Shown: one piece after another, positions 1 to 6,042 of the stretch
How the letters are laid out: each line of letters opens with the position of its first letter
Position numbering within the stretch: the stretch's first letter is position 1
From: Actinomycetes bacterium
GTDB taxonomy: Bacteria; Actinomycetota; Acidimicrobiia; Acidimicrobiales; SZUA-35
Reading direction: 5' to 3'
Assembly: GCA_024227975.1 (NCBI GenBank)
Contig: JAAETV010000628.1
Location: 1 to 8,450 of the forward strand
DNA: 8,450 nucleotides
Position numbers and translations under genes: made by a program
The notes under the pieces: model-generated
Database searches by the model: none
What the model saw: the letters and a program-made list of their open reading frames with translations, nothing else
What the model was told of the DNA's origin: nothing

Positions 1-498
1 TCCGAGCTGGCTGACCGTCTCGAAGCAAGTGAGCGCCGGATGCGCCCCGCCAGCCAGGTCGCCCGCCACACCGAACCTGTCGATGATGGCGGTCATCTCG
101 GCTGTTGGCCCGACTGTATGGTCGCGGGGGAGGCTCATCCCTACGGCACAGGGCTGCATGGCTATCGTGATGGTGACGAAGCTGTGGTCGAGGTCGTGCT
201 CGGTCGGGCCCATGAGGGTCCGCCAGGGCGAGCCCACGGGGGCATGGTGGCCGCCCTGTTCGACGAAGCCATGGGCTTCGCAACCTCGATGAAGGCCATC
301 CCCACCTACACCGCCTGGCTCCGGGTCGACTATCGAGCACCGATGCCATTGGCCAAGCCAATCGAACTGAGGGCCCGGATGACGGATCAAGAAGGACGCA
401 AGGCCTTTGTAGCCGCAACTGCAACTTGCGAGGGACAGCTGTTGGCTGAAGCCGAAGGACTCTTCGTCATCCCCCGGGAGCACCTCGCCCCCGACTGA
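1..498 (+). CDS. PaaI/THEM4-like hotdog-fold acyl-CoA thioesterase, 5' end cut by window
   Basis: Hotdog-fold thioesterases of this type hydrolyse acyl-CoA thioesters in the cytoplasm. The frame is open from base 1 and the first ATG is only at base 40, so the gene probably begins upstream; 165 codons are visible. The recognisable core is HEG followed by GRAHGG and AALFDEAMG (window residues about 71-92), the HGG...D pattern of the 4HBT superfamily. The Asp of LFDEAMG (about residue 88) sits where the catalytic acid lies in PaaI and THEM4. Behind it come the strands YTAWLRVDYRAPMP and IELRARM, typical of the second half of the fold. The stop at 496-498 lies 61 bases ahead of an acyl-CoA dehydrogenase on the same strand, so the two are likely cotranscribed and act on acyl-CoAs, perhaps releasing CoA from stalled intermediates. 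The substrate cannot be read from the sequence. Confidence 0.8.
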   Translation, partial: SELADRLEASERRMRPASQVARHTEPVDDGGHLGCWPDCMVAGEAHPYGTGLHGYRDGDEAVVEVVLGRAHEGPPGRAHGGMVAALFDEAMGFATSMKAIPTYTAWLRVDYRAPMPLAKPIELRARMTDQEGRKAFVAATATCEGQLLAEAEGLFVIPREHLAPD

Positions 499-559
499 GC
501 CCGACACGCCTCACCTCACCCATGGGGTGGTGATGGGCTGCCTATGGCAGGATCGGCCT

Positions 560-1735
560 ATGAGCACTGATTTCGCCGAAGAAGAGCTGATGCTTCTCGA
601 CCTGGTCGAGAGGTTCGTGGAGAACGAGCTGATGCCCCTGGAACGCGCAGTCCTGGAGCGCGACGCCAAGGGTGAACCGACCTACCTGTTGCCCGAAGAG
701 GAACAGCCCCTACTCGACATGTGCCGCGAGCTGGGCCTGTGGGCGCTCGATGCCCCCGAAGAGGTAGGAGGTGCCGCCCTACCGAGCCGCCTGATGCTGG
801 CCATCCAAGAGCGGTTGAGGAGGACGATCACCCCCTTCATCTTCCCGCCAGACTCGCCGAACCTGCATATGCTGCAGGTGGCGGCCAGCCCGGCCCAGAA
901 AGAGAAGTACATGGAGCCCTACGCCCAGGGCAAGATGACTTCGTCGATCGCCATCTCCGAACCAGGGGCGGGGAGCGACCCGGCCGAGATGCGAACTCGG
1001 GCGGTGCGCGAGGGTGACGAGTGGGTCATCAATGGTCGCAAGATCTGGGTCTCGAATGTGCCCAAATCGGATTTCATGATCCTCATGGCGGTGACTGACA
1101 CGGCTCTCGGTGCCCGGGGTGGGATCACCGCTTTCATCATCGAGCCGGGGACACCGGGGTTCACCATTGAGCGTCCGATCCCCATGCTCGGAGGTGCTGT
1201 CACCTATGAGCTCGTTTTCGACGATGTCAGGCTCAGCGACGGTGATGTCCTTGGTGAGGTCGGCCAGGGATTCGCCCCGATGCAGAAACGCCTGACCGTC
1301 CGTCGCCTGGAGATGGGGGCCATGTGCGTTGGGATGGCCACTCGGGCCCTGACCATGATGGCGGAGCATGTCCAGCAAAGGGAGGTGTTCGGAGAGAAGC
1401 TGGCCGATCGTCAGGCCATCCAGTGGTGGGTGGCCGATGCCGCCACCAAGATCCACGCCACCCGACTGATGGTGATGGACGCGGCAGCCAAACAGGACCG
1501 GGGTGAGGATGTTCGCACCGAGGCGTCGATGGTGAAGGTCTTTGCGACCGAGATGGCAACCGAAGTGCTCGACAACGCCCAGCAGAGCTTCGGAGCCATG
1601 GGTATGACTCTGGAGATGCCCTTTTCCATCATGAACGGGCGCCTGCGCCTGGCCCGGATATATGAGGGCCCGTCCGAGGTTCACCGGATGGTCATCGCTC
1701 GTCGAGCCTTGCGCACCTACGGGCCACGAGGCTGA
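560..1735 (+). CDS. Acyl-CoA dehydrogenase family protein
   Basis: This is a FAD-dependent flavoenzyme that forms an alpha,beta-trans double bond in an acyl-CoA and passes electrons to ETF. It is 391 residues, normal for a single-domain ACAD. Visible motifs are SEPGAGSD (residues 133-140, first ACAD signature), NGRKIWVSN (flavin-contacting middle domain), REVFGEKLADRQAIQ (from about residue 274, FAD/dimer contact) and RIYEGPSEVHR near the C-terminus. Glu369 in YEG matches the catalytic base position of medium-chain enzymes. I chose ATG 560 because AGGA lies 7 bases upstream and the residues after it begin a normal N-terminal helix; a GTG at 527 in the same frame would add 11 unlikely residues. 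It follows a thioesterase by 61 bases, so an operon is likely. Chain length and pathway are not determined: it could serve fatty acid, branched-chain or sterol side-chain degradation. Confidence 0.93.
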   Translation: MSTDFAEEELMLLDLVERFVENELMPLERAVLERDAKGEPTYLLPEEEQPLLDMCRELGLWALDAPEEVGGAALPSRLMLAIQERLRRTITPFIFPPDSPNLHMLQVAASPAQKEKYMEPYAQGKMTSSIAISEPGAGSDPAEMRTRAVREGDEWVINGRKIWVSNVPKSDFMILMAVTDTALGARGGITAFIIEPGTPGFTIERPIPMLGGAVTYELVFDDVRLSDGDVLGEVGQGFAPMQKRLTVRRLEMGAMCVGMATRALTMMAEHVQQREVFGEKLADRQAIQWWVADAATKIHATRLMVMDAAAKQDRGEDVRTEASMVKVFATEMATEVLDNAQQSFGAMGMTLEMPFSIMNGRLRLARIYEGPSEVHRMVIARRALRTYGPRG

Positions 1736-1785
1736 GGGTCCGACCGCGGGCCGCCAGGGCTAGGTCGTGGCCAGACTGCGGGAAT

Positions 1786-1809
1786 CTGGACATGGGAGTG
1801 TCTGTCCAG
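1786..1809. terminator. Perfect 7-bp hairpin in the convergent gap
   Basis: CTGGACA (1786-1792) and TGTCCAG (1803-1809) are exact reverse complements around a 10-base loop, 51 bases after the acyl-CoA dehydrogenase stop. It lies between two convergent genes and has no T-run behind it. It may act as a weak or bidirectional transcript end or as a 3'-end stabiliser; function is inferred from position only. Confidence 0.4.
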
Positions 1810-1880
1810 CGGACTTGTCAGATAGCCGGTGGGAGGTCCGAGTATTGGCACCTTGAGTTCAGTCACCGGTTCTGTCACGC

Positions 1881-1906
1881 CGATTCGGGCGGTTCGGGCC
1901 GAATCG
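1881..1906. terminator. Perfect 8-bp hairpin just past the kinase stop codon
   Basis: CGATTCGG (1881-1888) pairs exactly with CCGAATCG (1899-1906) around a 10-base loop. On the minus strand it begins 3 bases after the kinase stop codon (1910-1912), the expected place for a terminator or 3' stem. No T-run follows, as is common in high-GC actinobacteria. It could also stop read-through from the plus-strand acyl-CoA dehydrogenase. Confidence 0.5.
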
Positions 1907-1909
1907 AAC

Positions 1910-2815
1910 CTATCCCCGCTCGGCCCAGGGCATGTCGTCGACAAAGGACCGAAGTCGTTGTCGCCACTCTGGCGAAGAGGTCCGAATGCCTTCTGGTGCC
2001 TCGGTCGGCTTTGCCAGCCATCGAGCAAGTGCTCTGGCCCGAACTCCTATCGCCTCGTCGAGTAGGGCCTCCTCGATGTGGAACGACGCGGTGTTTCGGT
2101 ATGCGTCAACGAACCACGATCGGAAGCGCTCGTAGCGATAGGGAGTACCTGAATACCATGCATCGAAGAGCACCATGTACAGGCTGTTGCCGATCTCGAA
2201 CTCGACCGAGCCATGACCGCAGTCGTCGAAGTCGATGACCTTGAGCCCCGATCGTGTAACGATCAGGTTGGCCGCGGCGTAGTCACCGTGAATGACCTGG
2301 CCATGACGCAGCCCGTCGTCTGGCTCCCCCCGAAGAGCCGCTACTAGCGGCAACTTGGCCTCGGTGAGTGTTGCCAATGAGTCATGGAGCATCGCCAGCG
2401 TCTCGGCCATCGCTTCAGCGTCACACCGATCGTCGGTGTCGGGACTGGTGCCCTCGACATAGGGGTAGCAGACCACCCGCCACTGACCGACGTCCGTCAC
2501 CAGATTCGATCTCAGCTCCAACGGGCCCACCACGGCGCGGTTGATATCTGCGAGCTGGCGAATGATCTCTACTCGCTGCCGAAGGACATCGGCGGCGGGG
2601 CTAGCCCTAGCCAGTTTGACGATCAACGGGCCAGCCTGACCTGTGGCCAGGAAGACCTTTGACTGGTGACCCCCATGGACCTCGGCTTCGCGAGTCAGCC
2701 CGAGTTCGGTCCAGACACTCGGCGATGGTTCGCCAAGTCTTGGCGGTTCAGAACCGTCCTCATATTCGGTCACATCCGAGCTTGCCACGCAACGGCGACC
2801 ACCGACTACGACCAC
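1910..2815 (-). CDS. APH-fold phosphotransferase (aminoglycoside/choline/homoserine kinase-like family)
   Basis: This is a soluble kinase of the APH superfamily that would use ATP to phosphorylate a small molecule. HGDYAAAN (residues 176-183) is the Brenner-type catalytic motif with Asp178 as base and Asn183 as metal ligand, and VIDFDD (193-198) is the DFG-equivalent with Asp195 binding metal. A GGHQSKVF loop (48-55) and Lys67 in LIVKLA form the ATP-binding N-lobe. VCYPYVEG (115-122) resembles the hinge, and the C-lobe ends in helices rich in Arg and Trp. Length (301 residues) is normal. The start is unsure: the frame opens with GTG at 2815, a GGAGGG in the upstream transcript lies 16 bases away, and GTG codons 10 or 15 are alternatives, since residues 1-30 look unstructured. 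It diverges from the lipoprotein gene and converges on the acyl-CoA dehydrogenase. The substrate is unknown; drug resistance should not be assumed. Confidence 0.82.
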   Translation of the reverse strand: MVVVGGRRCVASSDVTEYEDGSEPPRLGEPSPSVWTELGLTREAEVHGGHQSKVFLATGQAGPLIVKLARASPAADVLRQRVEIIRQLADINRAVVGPLELRSNLVTDVGQWRVVCYPYVEGTSPDTDDRCDAEAMAETLAMLHDSLATLTEAKLPLVAALRGEPDDGLRHGQVIHGDYAAANLIVTRSGLKVIDFDDCGHGSVEFEIGNSLYMVLFDAWYSGTPYRYERFRSWFVDAYRNTASFHIEEALLDEAIGVRARALARWLAKPTEAPEGIRTSSPEWRQRLRSFVDDMPWAERG

Positions 2816-2896
2816 AGCTCGGTAGTCGACACCCTCCGCTCCAATTACCCAACACTTGCAGTGCTCGAGCGATCCAATCTGGGTCGGCCACCTGGG

Positions 2897-2902
2897 TAGT
2901 GT
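2897..2902 (+). promoter_or_regulatory. Possible -10 box for a leaderless lipoprotein transcript
   Basis: TAGTGT fits TANNNT and ends 7 bases before ATG 2910, the spacing expected if transcription starts at the A of the start codon. No Shine-Dalgarno sequence precedes that ATG and no -35 box is convincing. Inferred from spacing only. Confidence 0.3.
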
Positions 2903-2909
2903 TCGTGCT

Positions 2910-3092
2910 ATGCATCGCCGCGTCGTCCATCGTGGAGCCTTGTCTAGATTGCTAGTTGTGCTCTCGGCGGTTCTGCTGATGGCTTGCAGCGAGCAACAAC
3001 AGCCCTTGTCCTCGACGGCAGGGCCGGAGTCGATCTTTGGCTGGCACCCGCTCTATGGGAGGAGGATCGAGCAGCGGGCCTTCTTCAAGTGA
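2910..3092 (+). CDS. N-terminal part of the META lipoprotein (signal peptide and lipobox), frame broken downstream
   Basis: ATG 2910 starts a textbook lipoprotein signal: basic HRRVVHRGALSR, hydrophobic LLVVLSAVLL, then lipobox LMAC with Cys26 as the lipidated residue, followed by a polar SEQQQP linker. This predicts export and anchoring on the outer face of the membrane. The frame ends at TGA 3090-3092 after only 60 residues, right where the META domain appears in another frame (a -1 relation). Third-position GC, counted by hand over 2988-3089, is 29 of 34 codons in this frame against 17 of 34 in the competing frame, so this frame looks coding right up to its stop. I read it as the start of the gene that continues to 3700. 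An alternative is a genuine short lipoprotein. Confidence 0.6.
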   Translation: MHRRVVHRGALSRLLVVLSAVLLMACSEQQQPLSSTAGPESIFGWHPLYGRRIEQRAFFK

Positions 3093-3700
3093 ACGGCTAC
3101 ACCGGCTGCAATAGATTTGGTGGTGGCTACAGCCTGGGTGAAGGTCGATTTGAGGCCGACTCACTAGTCAGTAGCGCGATGAGTTGCGGAGATGAAAACG
3201 ACCGTCAGGCTGACGTGTTCCTTGCGGTGCTACACGGTGCGAGGGTGGAAGTCTCGGATTGGCAACTGTCGATGGTGAGTGATGATGGCACCGTCGCGAA
3301 GTTCCAGCGTTCGGACGTGATGGTCGGTGACGGTATCTATCGAGTAGAGGCAGTTGACGGCCAAAGCGCCAACAGTGACGCTTCGTTGCTTATCCGAGGC
3401 GAGATGTTCAGTGCTTTCGTGGGCTGTTTCGCTGAAGGCAGCGTGGTTCGAGAGGACGGCGAGTTGGTGTTCAGCGCTCCGGTATCGAAGGCATCGGCGA
3501 CTACGACAACCCCGGAGGGATATCAAGGAGGGGCCCTGCCCGAGAGTGAACCGGTCGATGTCCTGTTCGGTTGTGAGGAGCCAACCGAGGTTGAGGCTGC
3601 CTTGTTGGCGGCGCTACCGGGCGGCAAAGCTGTTCCTGATGAAGATCGCTTGACCATCACCAGCCGCGACGGATCTGTCATTGTTCTCCGCCACGCATAG
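2984..3700 (+). CDS. Two META (HslJ-like) domains: main part of a frameshifted secreted lipoprotein
   Basis: The META domain is a small secreted beta domain found in E. coli HslJ; its molecular role is not known. First domain: VNGYTGCNRFGGGYSLGEG, then SAMSCGDE (the usual MAC-like position), then VFLAVLHGARVEV and a final strand ending KFQR. Second, more divergent domain: YRVEAVDG, FSAFVGCFAEGS, a GELVFSAP strand, LFGCEEPTEVEAALLAALPGG and DRLTITSRDGSVIVL. Both keep the two Cys positions, so disulphides are plausible outside the cell. As an isolated frame it would have to begin at TTG 2984, inside the lipobox of the other frame and with no signal peptide. That start is very unlikely; the true protein most likely starts at 2910 and joins this frame near 3089, giving about 263 residues. 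No function is assigned. Confidence 0.7.
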   Translation: MQRATTALVLDGRAGVDLWLAPALWEEDRAAGLLQVNGYTGCNRFGGGYSLGEGRFEADSLVSSAMSCGDENDRQADVFLAVLHGARVEVSDWQLSMVSDDGTVAKFQRSDVMVGDGIYRVEAVDGQSANSDASLLIRGEMFSAFVGCFAEGSVVREDGELVFSAPVSKASATTTTPEGYQGGALPESEPVDVLFGCEEPTEVEAALLAALPGGKAVPDEDRLTITSRDGSVIVLRHA

Positions 3701-3725
3701 TTGCTAGTTCAGCGGCCCAGGAGAT

Positions 3726-3747
3726 CCACCCCGAAGATCGAGGGTGG
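3726..3747. terminator. 6-bp hairpin between convergent genes
   Basis: CCACCC (3726-3731) pairs with GGGTGG (3742-3747) around a 10-base loop in the 53-base gap between the lipoprotein stop (3698-3700) and the hydrolase-family stop (3754-3756, minus strand). Its position suits a shared bidirectional terminator. No T-run is present. Confidence 0.4.
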
Positions 3748-3753
3748 CTGTCC

Positions 3754-4281
3754 TCAGTCCGCACCAGAGATTTCGACCGCGGTATCGCCCGGCGAGAGGC
3801 CGTAGCGAAAATCACAGTGAGAGTCGCCACCCATGATGGTGTTGGTGCGCTCGAAGGTGATGTTGGGGTTGAAGCCTTCGATCATGGTCCCATCACGATC
3901 ACAGGAGAACAGGGCGCCCAGTTCGGGGACCCCGAGGGCCTGATACATCTCGGCATACCGGCAGCGGGTCACGTTGAAGGCGTAGACGCTGTCGGACTTC
4001 TCGACGACATCCATCTCCAGGGCACCGCCTCTGGTCCAGTTCCCCTTGTTGTCCGAGAACATGGAGAGATCGTTTCCGCCGAGGGCCTCGGCCATGTCAG
4101 CTCCCTGGCTCTTGGCCAAGTTGATGACGATCTCACGGGCCAGTTCAGTCACCCGTTCGTGTCCGAACTCCTCGCCCAGGCGTTGGATCAAGGGGGTGAC
4201 GATGCGGGCCTCGATCTCTCGTCGCTTCAACACACCAACGTCGTTGAGGGTGTCGGGAGGTGGGGTGGAATCATCGCTCAT
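3754..4281 (-). CDS. L-2-amino-thiazoline-4-carboxylic acid hydrolase-family protein
   Basis: The family is named for an enzyme that opens the thiazoline ring of L-ATC on the bacterial route to L-cysteine, but most members are uncharacterised. The 175-residue protein has the family's C-terminal pattern: FNVTRCRYAEMYQALG (Cys107), ELGALFSCDRD (Cys127-Asp128), then FNPNITFERTNTIMGGDSHCDFRY (Cys156-Asp157). The N-terminal half is helical (REIEARIVTPLIQRLGEEFG, residues 21-40). No signal peptide or membrane segment is seen. ATG 4281 has GGAG only 2 bases upstream, which is tight, so a short leader or leaderless start is possible. It diverges from a methyltransferase 99 bases away, so the two may share a control region. 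No cysteine or thiazoline genes are nearby, so the actual substrate is open. Confidence 0.75.
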   Translation of the reverse strand: MSDDSTPPPDTLNDVGVLKRREIEARIVTPLIQRLGEEFGHERVTELAREIVINLAKSQGADMAEALGGNDLSMFSDNKGNWTRGGALEMDVVEKSDSVYAFNVTRCRYAEMYQALGVPELGALFSCDRDGTMIEGFNPNITFERTNTIMGGDSHCDFRYGLSPGDTAVEISGAD

Positions 4282-4380
4282 GACTCCAGCCTGGCACTAC
4301 GGGCTCCGTCAGGCCATCTCCACCTATCCTTTGAGGAAAGTAGCCCCAGCGCGACTCTGACAAGTCGAAGGAGACAGGAC

Positions 4381-4986
4381 ATGCAAACGGAGACTGCTCG
4401 CCAGGCTTGGGACGAGCGCTATTCGGCCCGTGAGTACGTCTGGACGGTTGAGGTCAACCAGTTCGTCGAGGCCCACCTGGCCGACCTGGAACCGGGAACC
4501 GCTATCGATCTAGCTGCAGGGGAGGGGCGCAACTCAGTCTGGTTGGCCATGCGAGGGTGGGAGGTGACGGCAGTCGATTTCTCGTCGGTCGGGCTGGCCA
4601 AGGCCAACCGTCTGGCCGAGGACAACAAGGTCTCCATCAAAACGGTGGAAGCTGACGCCACCACTTACCAGCACGAGGGCCTCGTCGACCTGGTCGTTGT
4701 GTCGTACCTCCAACTGGAGCCTGAGGGTCGTCAAGCGGCCTTGGAGCACGCCAAGACCTGGCTCAGGCCCGGCGCCACGCTCTTCCTCATCGCCCACGAT
4801 CGGAGCAATATCGACAATGGCTGGGGTGGTCCTTCGGCCCCCCAAGTCTGCTACACCCCAGAGGAAGCAACGGCCGCCCTCGACGGCTTGGAGATCAAAA
4901 GGGCAGAGGTGGCCGAACGCCCCGTCAGCACCGACGATGGTGAACAGATCGCCCTCGACACCCTGGTCATCGCCACCCGCCCCTAG
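4381..4986 (+). CDS. Class I SAM-dependent methyltransferase
   Basis: This is a cytoplasmic Rossmann-fold methyltransferase of 201 residues, of the small TehB/UbiE-like kind. It opens with WDERYSAREYVW, a common start in this group. Motif I is AIDLAAGEGRN (residues 41-51, SAM loop), VDFS (Asp66) would bind the ribose, EADA (90-93) follows, and LVDLVVVSYLQL (101-112) is the motif IV strand. LRPGATLFLI is the usual post-IV strand. ATG 4381 is supported by AAGGAG at 4368-4373, 7 bases away, although the frame is open far upstream antisense to the neighbouring gene. TATCCT at 4325-4330 could be its -10 box, without a clear -35. The substrate is unknown; small-molecule or thiol/metalloid detoxification is possible for this fold. 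Confidence 0.85.
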   Translation: MQTETARQAWDERYSAREYVWTVEVNQFVEAHLADLEPGTAIDLAAGEGRNSVWLAMRGWEVTAVDFSSVGLAKANRLAEDNKVSIKTVEADATTYQHEGLVDLVVVSYLQLEPEGRQAALEHAKTWLRPGATLFLIAHDRSNIDNGWGGPSAPQVCYTPEEATAALDGLEIKRAEVAERPVSTDDGEQIALDTLVIATRP

Positions 4987-5015
4987 CCTAAACCAAGGTC
5001 ACCACTATTACATGC

Positions 5016-5046
5016 TTGGACACAACTGTACTGTGTGCCGTAATAT
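5016..5046 (+). promoter_or_regulatory. Promoter for the desaturase operon, leaderless
   Basis: A -35 box TTGGAC (5016-5021, or TGGACA at 5017-5022) and -10 box TAATAT (5041-5046) are separated by 18-19 bases. The -10 box ends 6 bases before ATG 5053, so the mRNA probably begins at the start codon, and no Shine-Dalgarno is present. This is the best promoter in the window. Confidence 0.6.
5020..5036. promoter_or_regulatory. Inverted-repeat operator candidate between -35 and -10
   Basis: ACACA (5020-5024) and TGTGT (5032-5036) are perfect inverted half-sites around 7 bases, with a further G/C pair at 5018/5038. The element fills the promoter spacer, where a bound dimer would block RNA polymerase. 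The PaaX-family protein encoded in the same operon is the obvious candidate, by inference only. Confidence 0.4.
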
Positions 5047-5052
5047 CGACCT

Positions 5053-6042
5053 ATGACAGCGACAGCAGCCACGCCAAGTCACGATGAGCTCCTGGCCCGA
5101 ATGACCGGTGGGATGGTGCCCACCAACATTGCTCCCTTCGCCGGAAGTGAACGCCTCCGGCCCGATGGGCGGCCTCGAGCCGCATTCCGGGCCGAGCTGC
5201 GTCGCATCGCCAACGTTCGGAACATGATTACCTCGGTCATGTCTCTGGCCCTGCCGGTTCTCGTCGTGGCCGCAGTTGTGGCGATCGACCACTGGGGCGC
5301 TCTCGTGGTGGCAATACCTCTGATGGCCGTCCTCCAGAATCGGCTCTTCATCCTCCACCATGAGGGTGCCCACCGACTCCTGTTCAGCAACCGCAGGTGG
5401 AACGACCTGATCGGGGTGAACTTGTTCGGCTGGCTGGCCTTCGGCACCGGAACCCACAGCTACCGACGCGGCCACGCCAACCATCACCGCGACGAGTTCG
5501 GGCCCAAGGAACCTGATTTCCTGCTCTACTCCTTCTACCCAATCAGTCGGCAGTCAATGAGACGCAAGCTGATGCGGGACCTGTTTGGCGTCTCCGCCTT
5601 CCGCATCCTGCGCCCCCGCATCACGGGTGTGATCAAGCCGAAGTACATGAAGAACAGCCTGCGCTTCTTCGCCGGTCAGGCCTTCGTCTTCGCCTTCTTC
5701 CTGGCCGGGGGACACCCCTGGCTCTATTTGTTGTTGTGGGTGCTGCCCTACATCACCCTTTACCAGGTCTTGAATCGGCTGCGGTCGATCGCTGAACATG
5801 CGGGCCTCACCCGCTCATCGGACCGTCGGGTCACCTCCCATCACATCCAGCAAAGCCGTCTGTCAGACCTCATCATGGTGCCCTACGGCATCGGCTGGCA
5901 TCTGGCCCATCATGTCGACTCGGGGATCCCATTCCGAAACCTTCCGGCCTTCACTCGCGCCCTGGAGGAGGATGGCTATGTCACCCCTGAGTTGACCTGG
6001 CCCTCCTACCGTGCCCTCTGGCGAGCCCTCGCCTCGGGATGA
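5053..6042 (+). CDS. Membrane fatty acid desaturase (di-iron, three histidine boxes)
   Basis: This is an integral-membrane di-iron oxygenase of the FA_desaturase superfamily that uses O2 and electrons to introduce a double bond into acyl chains. The 329 residues contain HHEGAH (102-107), a preceding His135, HANHH (141-145) and HLAHH (283-287), plus AEHAG (His249): the eight-histidine layout of the superfamily. Hydrophobic segments lie at about 61-78, 83-100, 115-130, 204-219 and 223-240. The C-terminal block, from RSIAEHAG through GWHLAHHVDSGIPFRNLP to YRALWRALASG, is that of actinobacterial family members. No fused cytochrome b5 or reductase domain is present, so outside ferredoxin or rubredoxin reductants are needed. 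The stop overlaps the next start by ATGA, so the two genes are translationally coupled. A carotenoid or other lipid hydroxylase is a lesser alternative because the boxes are shared. Confidence 0.88.
   Translation: MTATAATPSHDELLARMTGGMVPTNIAPFAGSERLRPDGRPRAAFRAELRRIANVRNMITSVMSLALPVLVVAAVVAIDHWGALVVAIPLMAVLQNRLFILHHEGAHRLLFSNRRWNDLIGVNLFGWLAFGTGTHSYRRGHANHHRDEFGPKEPDFLLYSFYPISRQSMRRKLMRDLFGVSAFRILRPRITGVIKPKYMKNSLRFFAGQAFVFAFFLAGGHPWLYLLLWVLPYITLYQVLNRLRSIAEHAGLTRSSDRRVTSHHIQQSRLSDLIMVPYGIGWHLAHHVDSGIPFRNLPAFTRALEEDGYVTPELTWPSYRALWRALASG

Noticed and set aside
512..532. Imperfect hairpin CACCTCACC/GGTGGTG between the thioesterase and the acyl-CoA dehydrogenase
   Set aside because: Pairing needs bulges and a 5-base loop with only about 4 continuous pairs. 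It is too weak to call a terminator inside a likely operon.
779..1684. A 301-codon open frame on the minus strand inside the acyl-CoA dehydrogenase gene
   Set aside because: It is fully antisense to a gene with clear ACAD motifs, its protein is rich in His, Gly and Pro with no recognisable domain, and such shadows are common in GC-rich DNA.
560..2815. Kinase next to acyl-CoA dehydrogenase as a split version of the ACAD10/11 system for 4-hydroxy fatty acids
   Set aside because: The two genes converge instead of forming an operon, and the dehydrogenase has the common SEPGAGSD signature, not the ACAD11-like one. Only the fold pairing matches.
1910..2815. Aminoglycoside resistance gene
   Set aside because: The APH fold is shared by many metabolic kinases, and nothing mobile or resistance-related lies nearby.
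3817..4380. Upstream extension of the methyltransferase frame by 188 codons
   Set aside because: The extension runs antisense through the thiazoline-hydrolase-family gene, while AAGGAG 7 bases before ATG 4381 and the WDERY N-terminus mark the true start.
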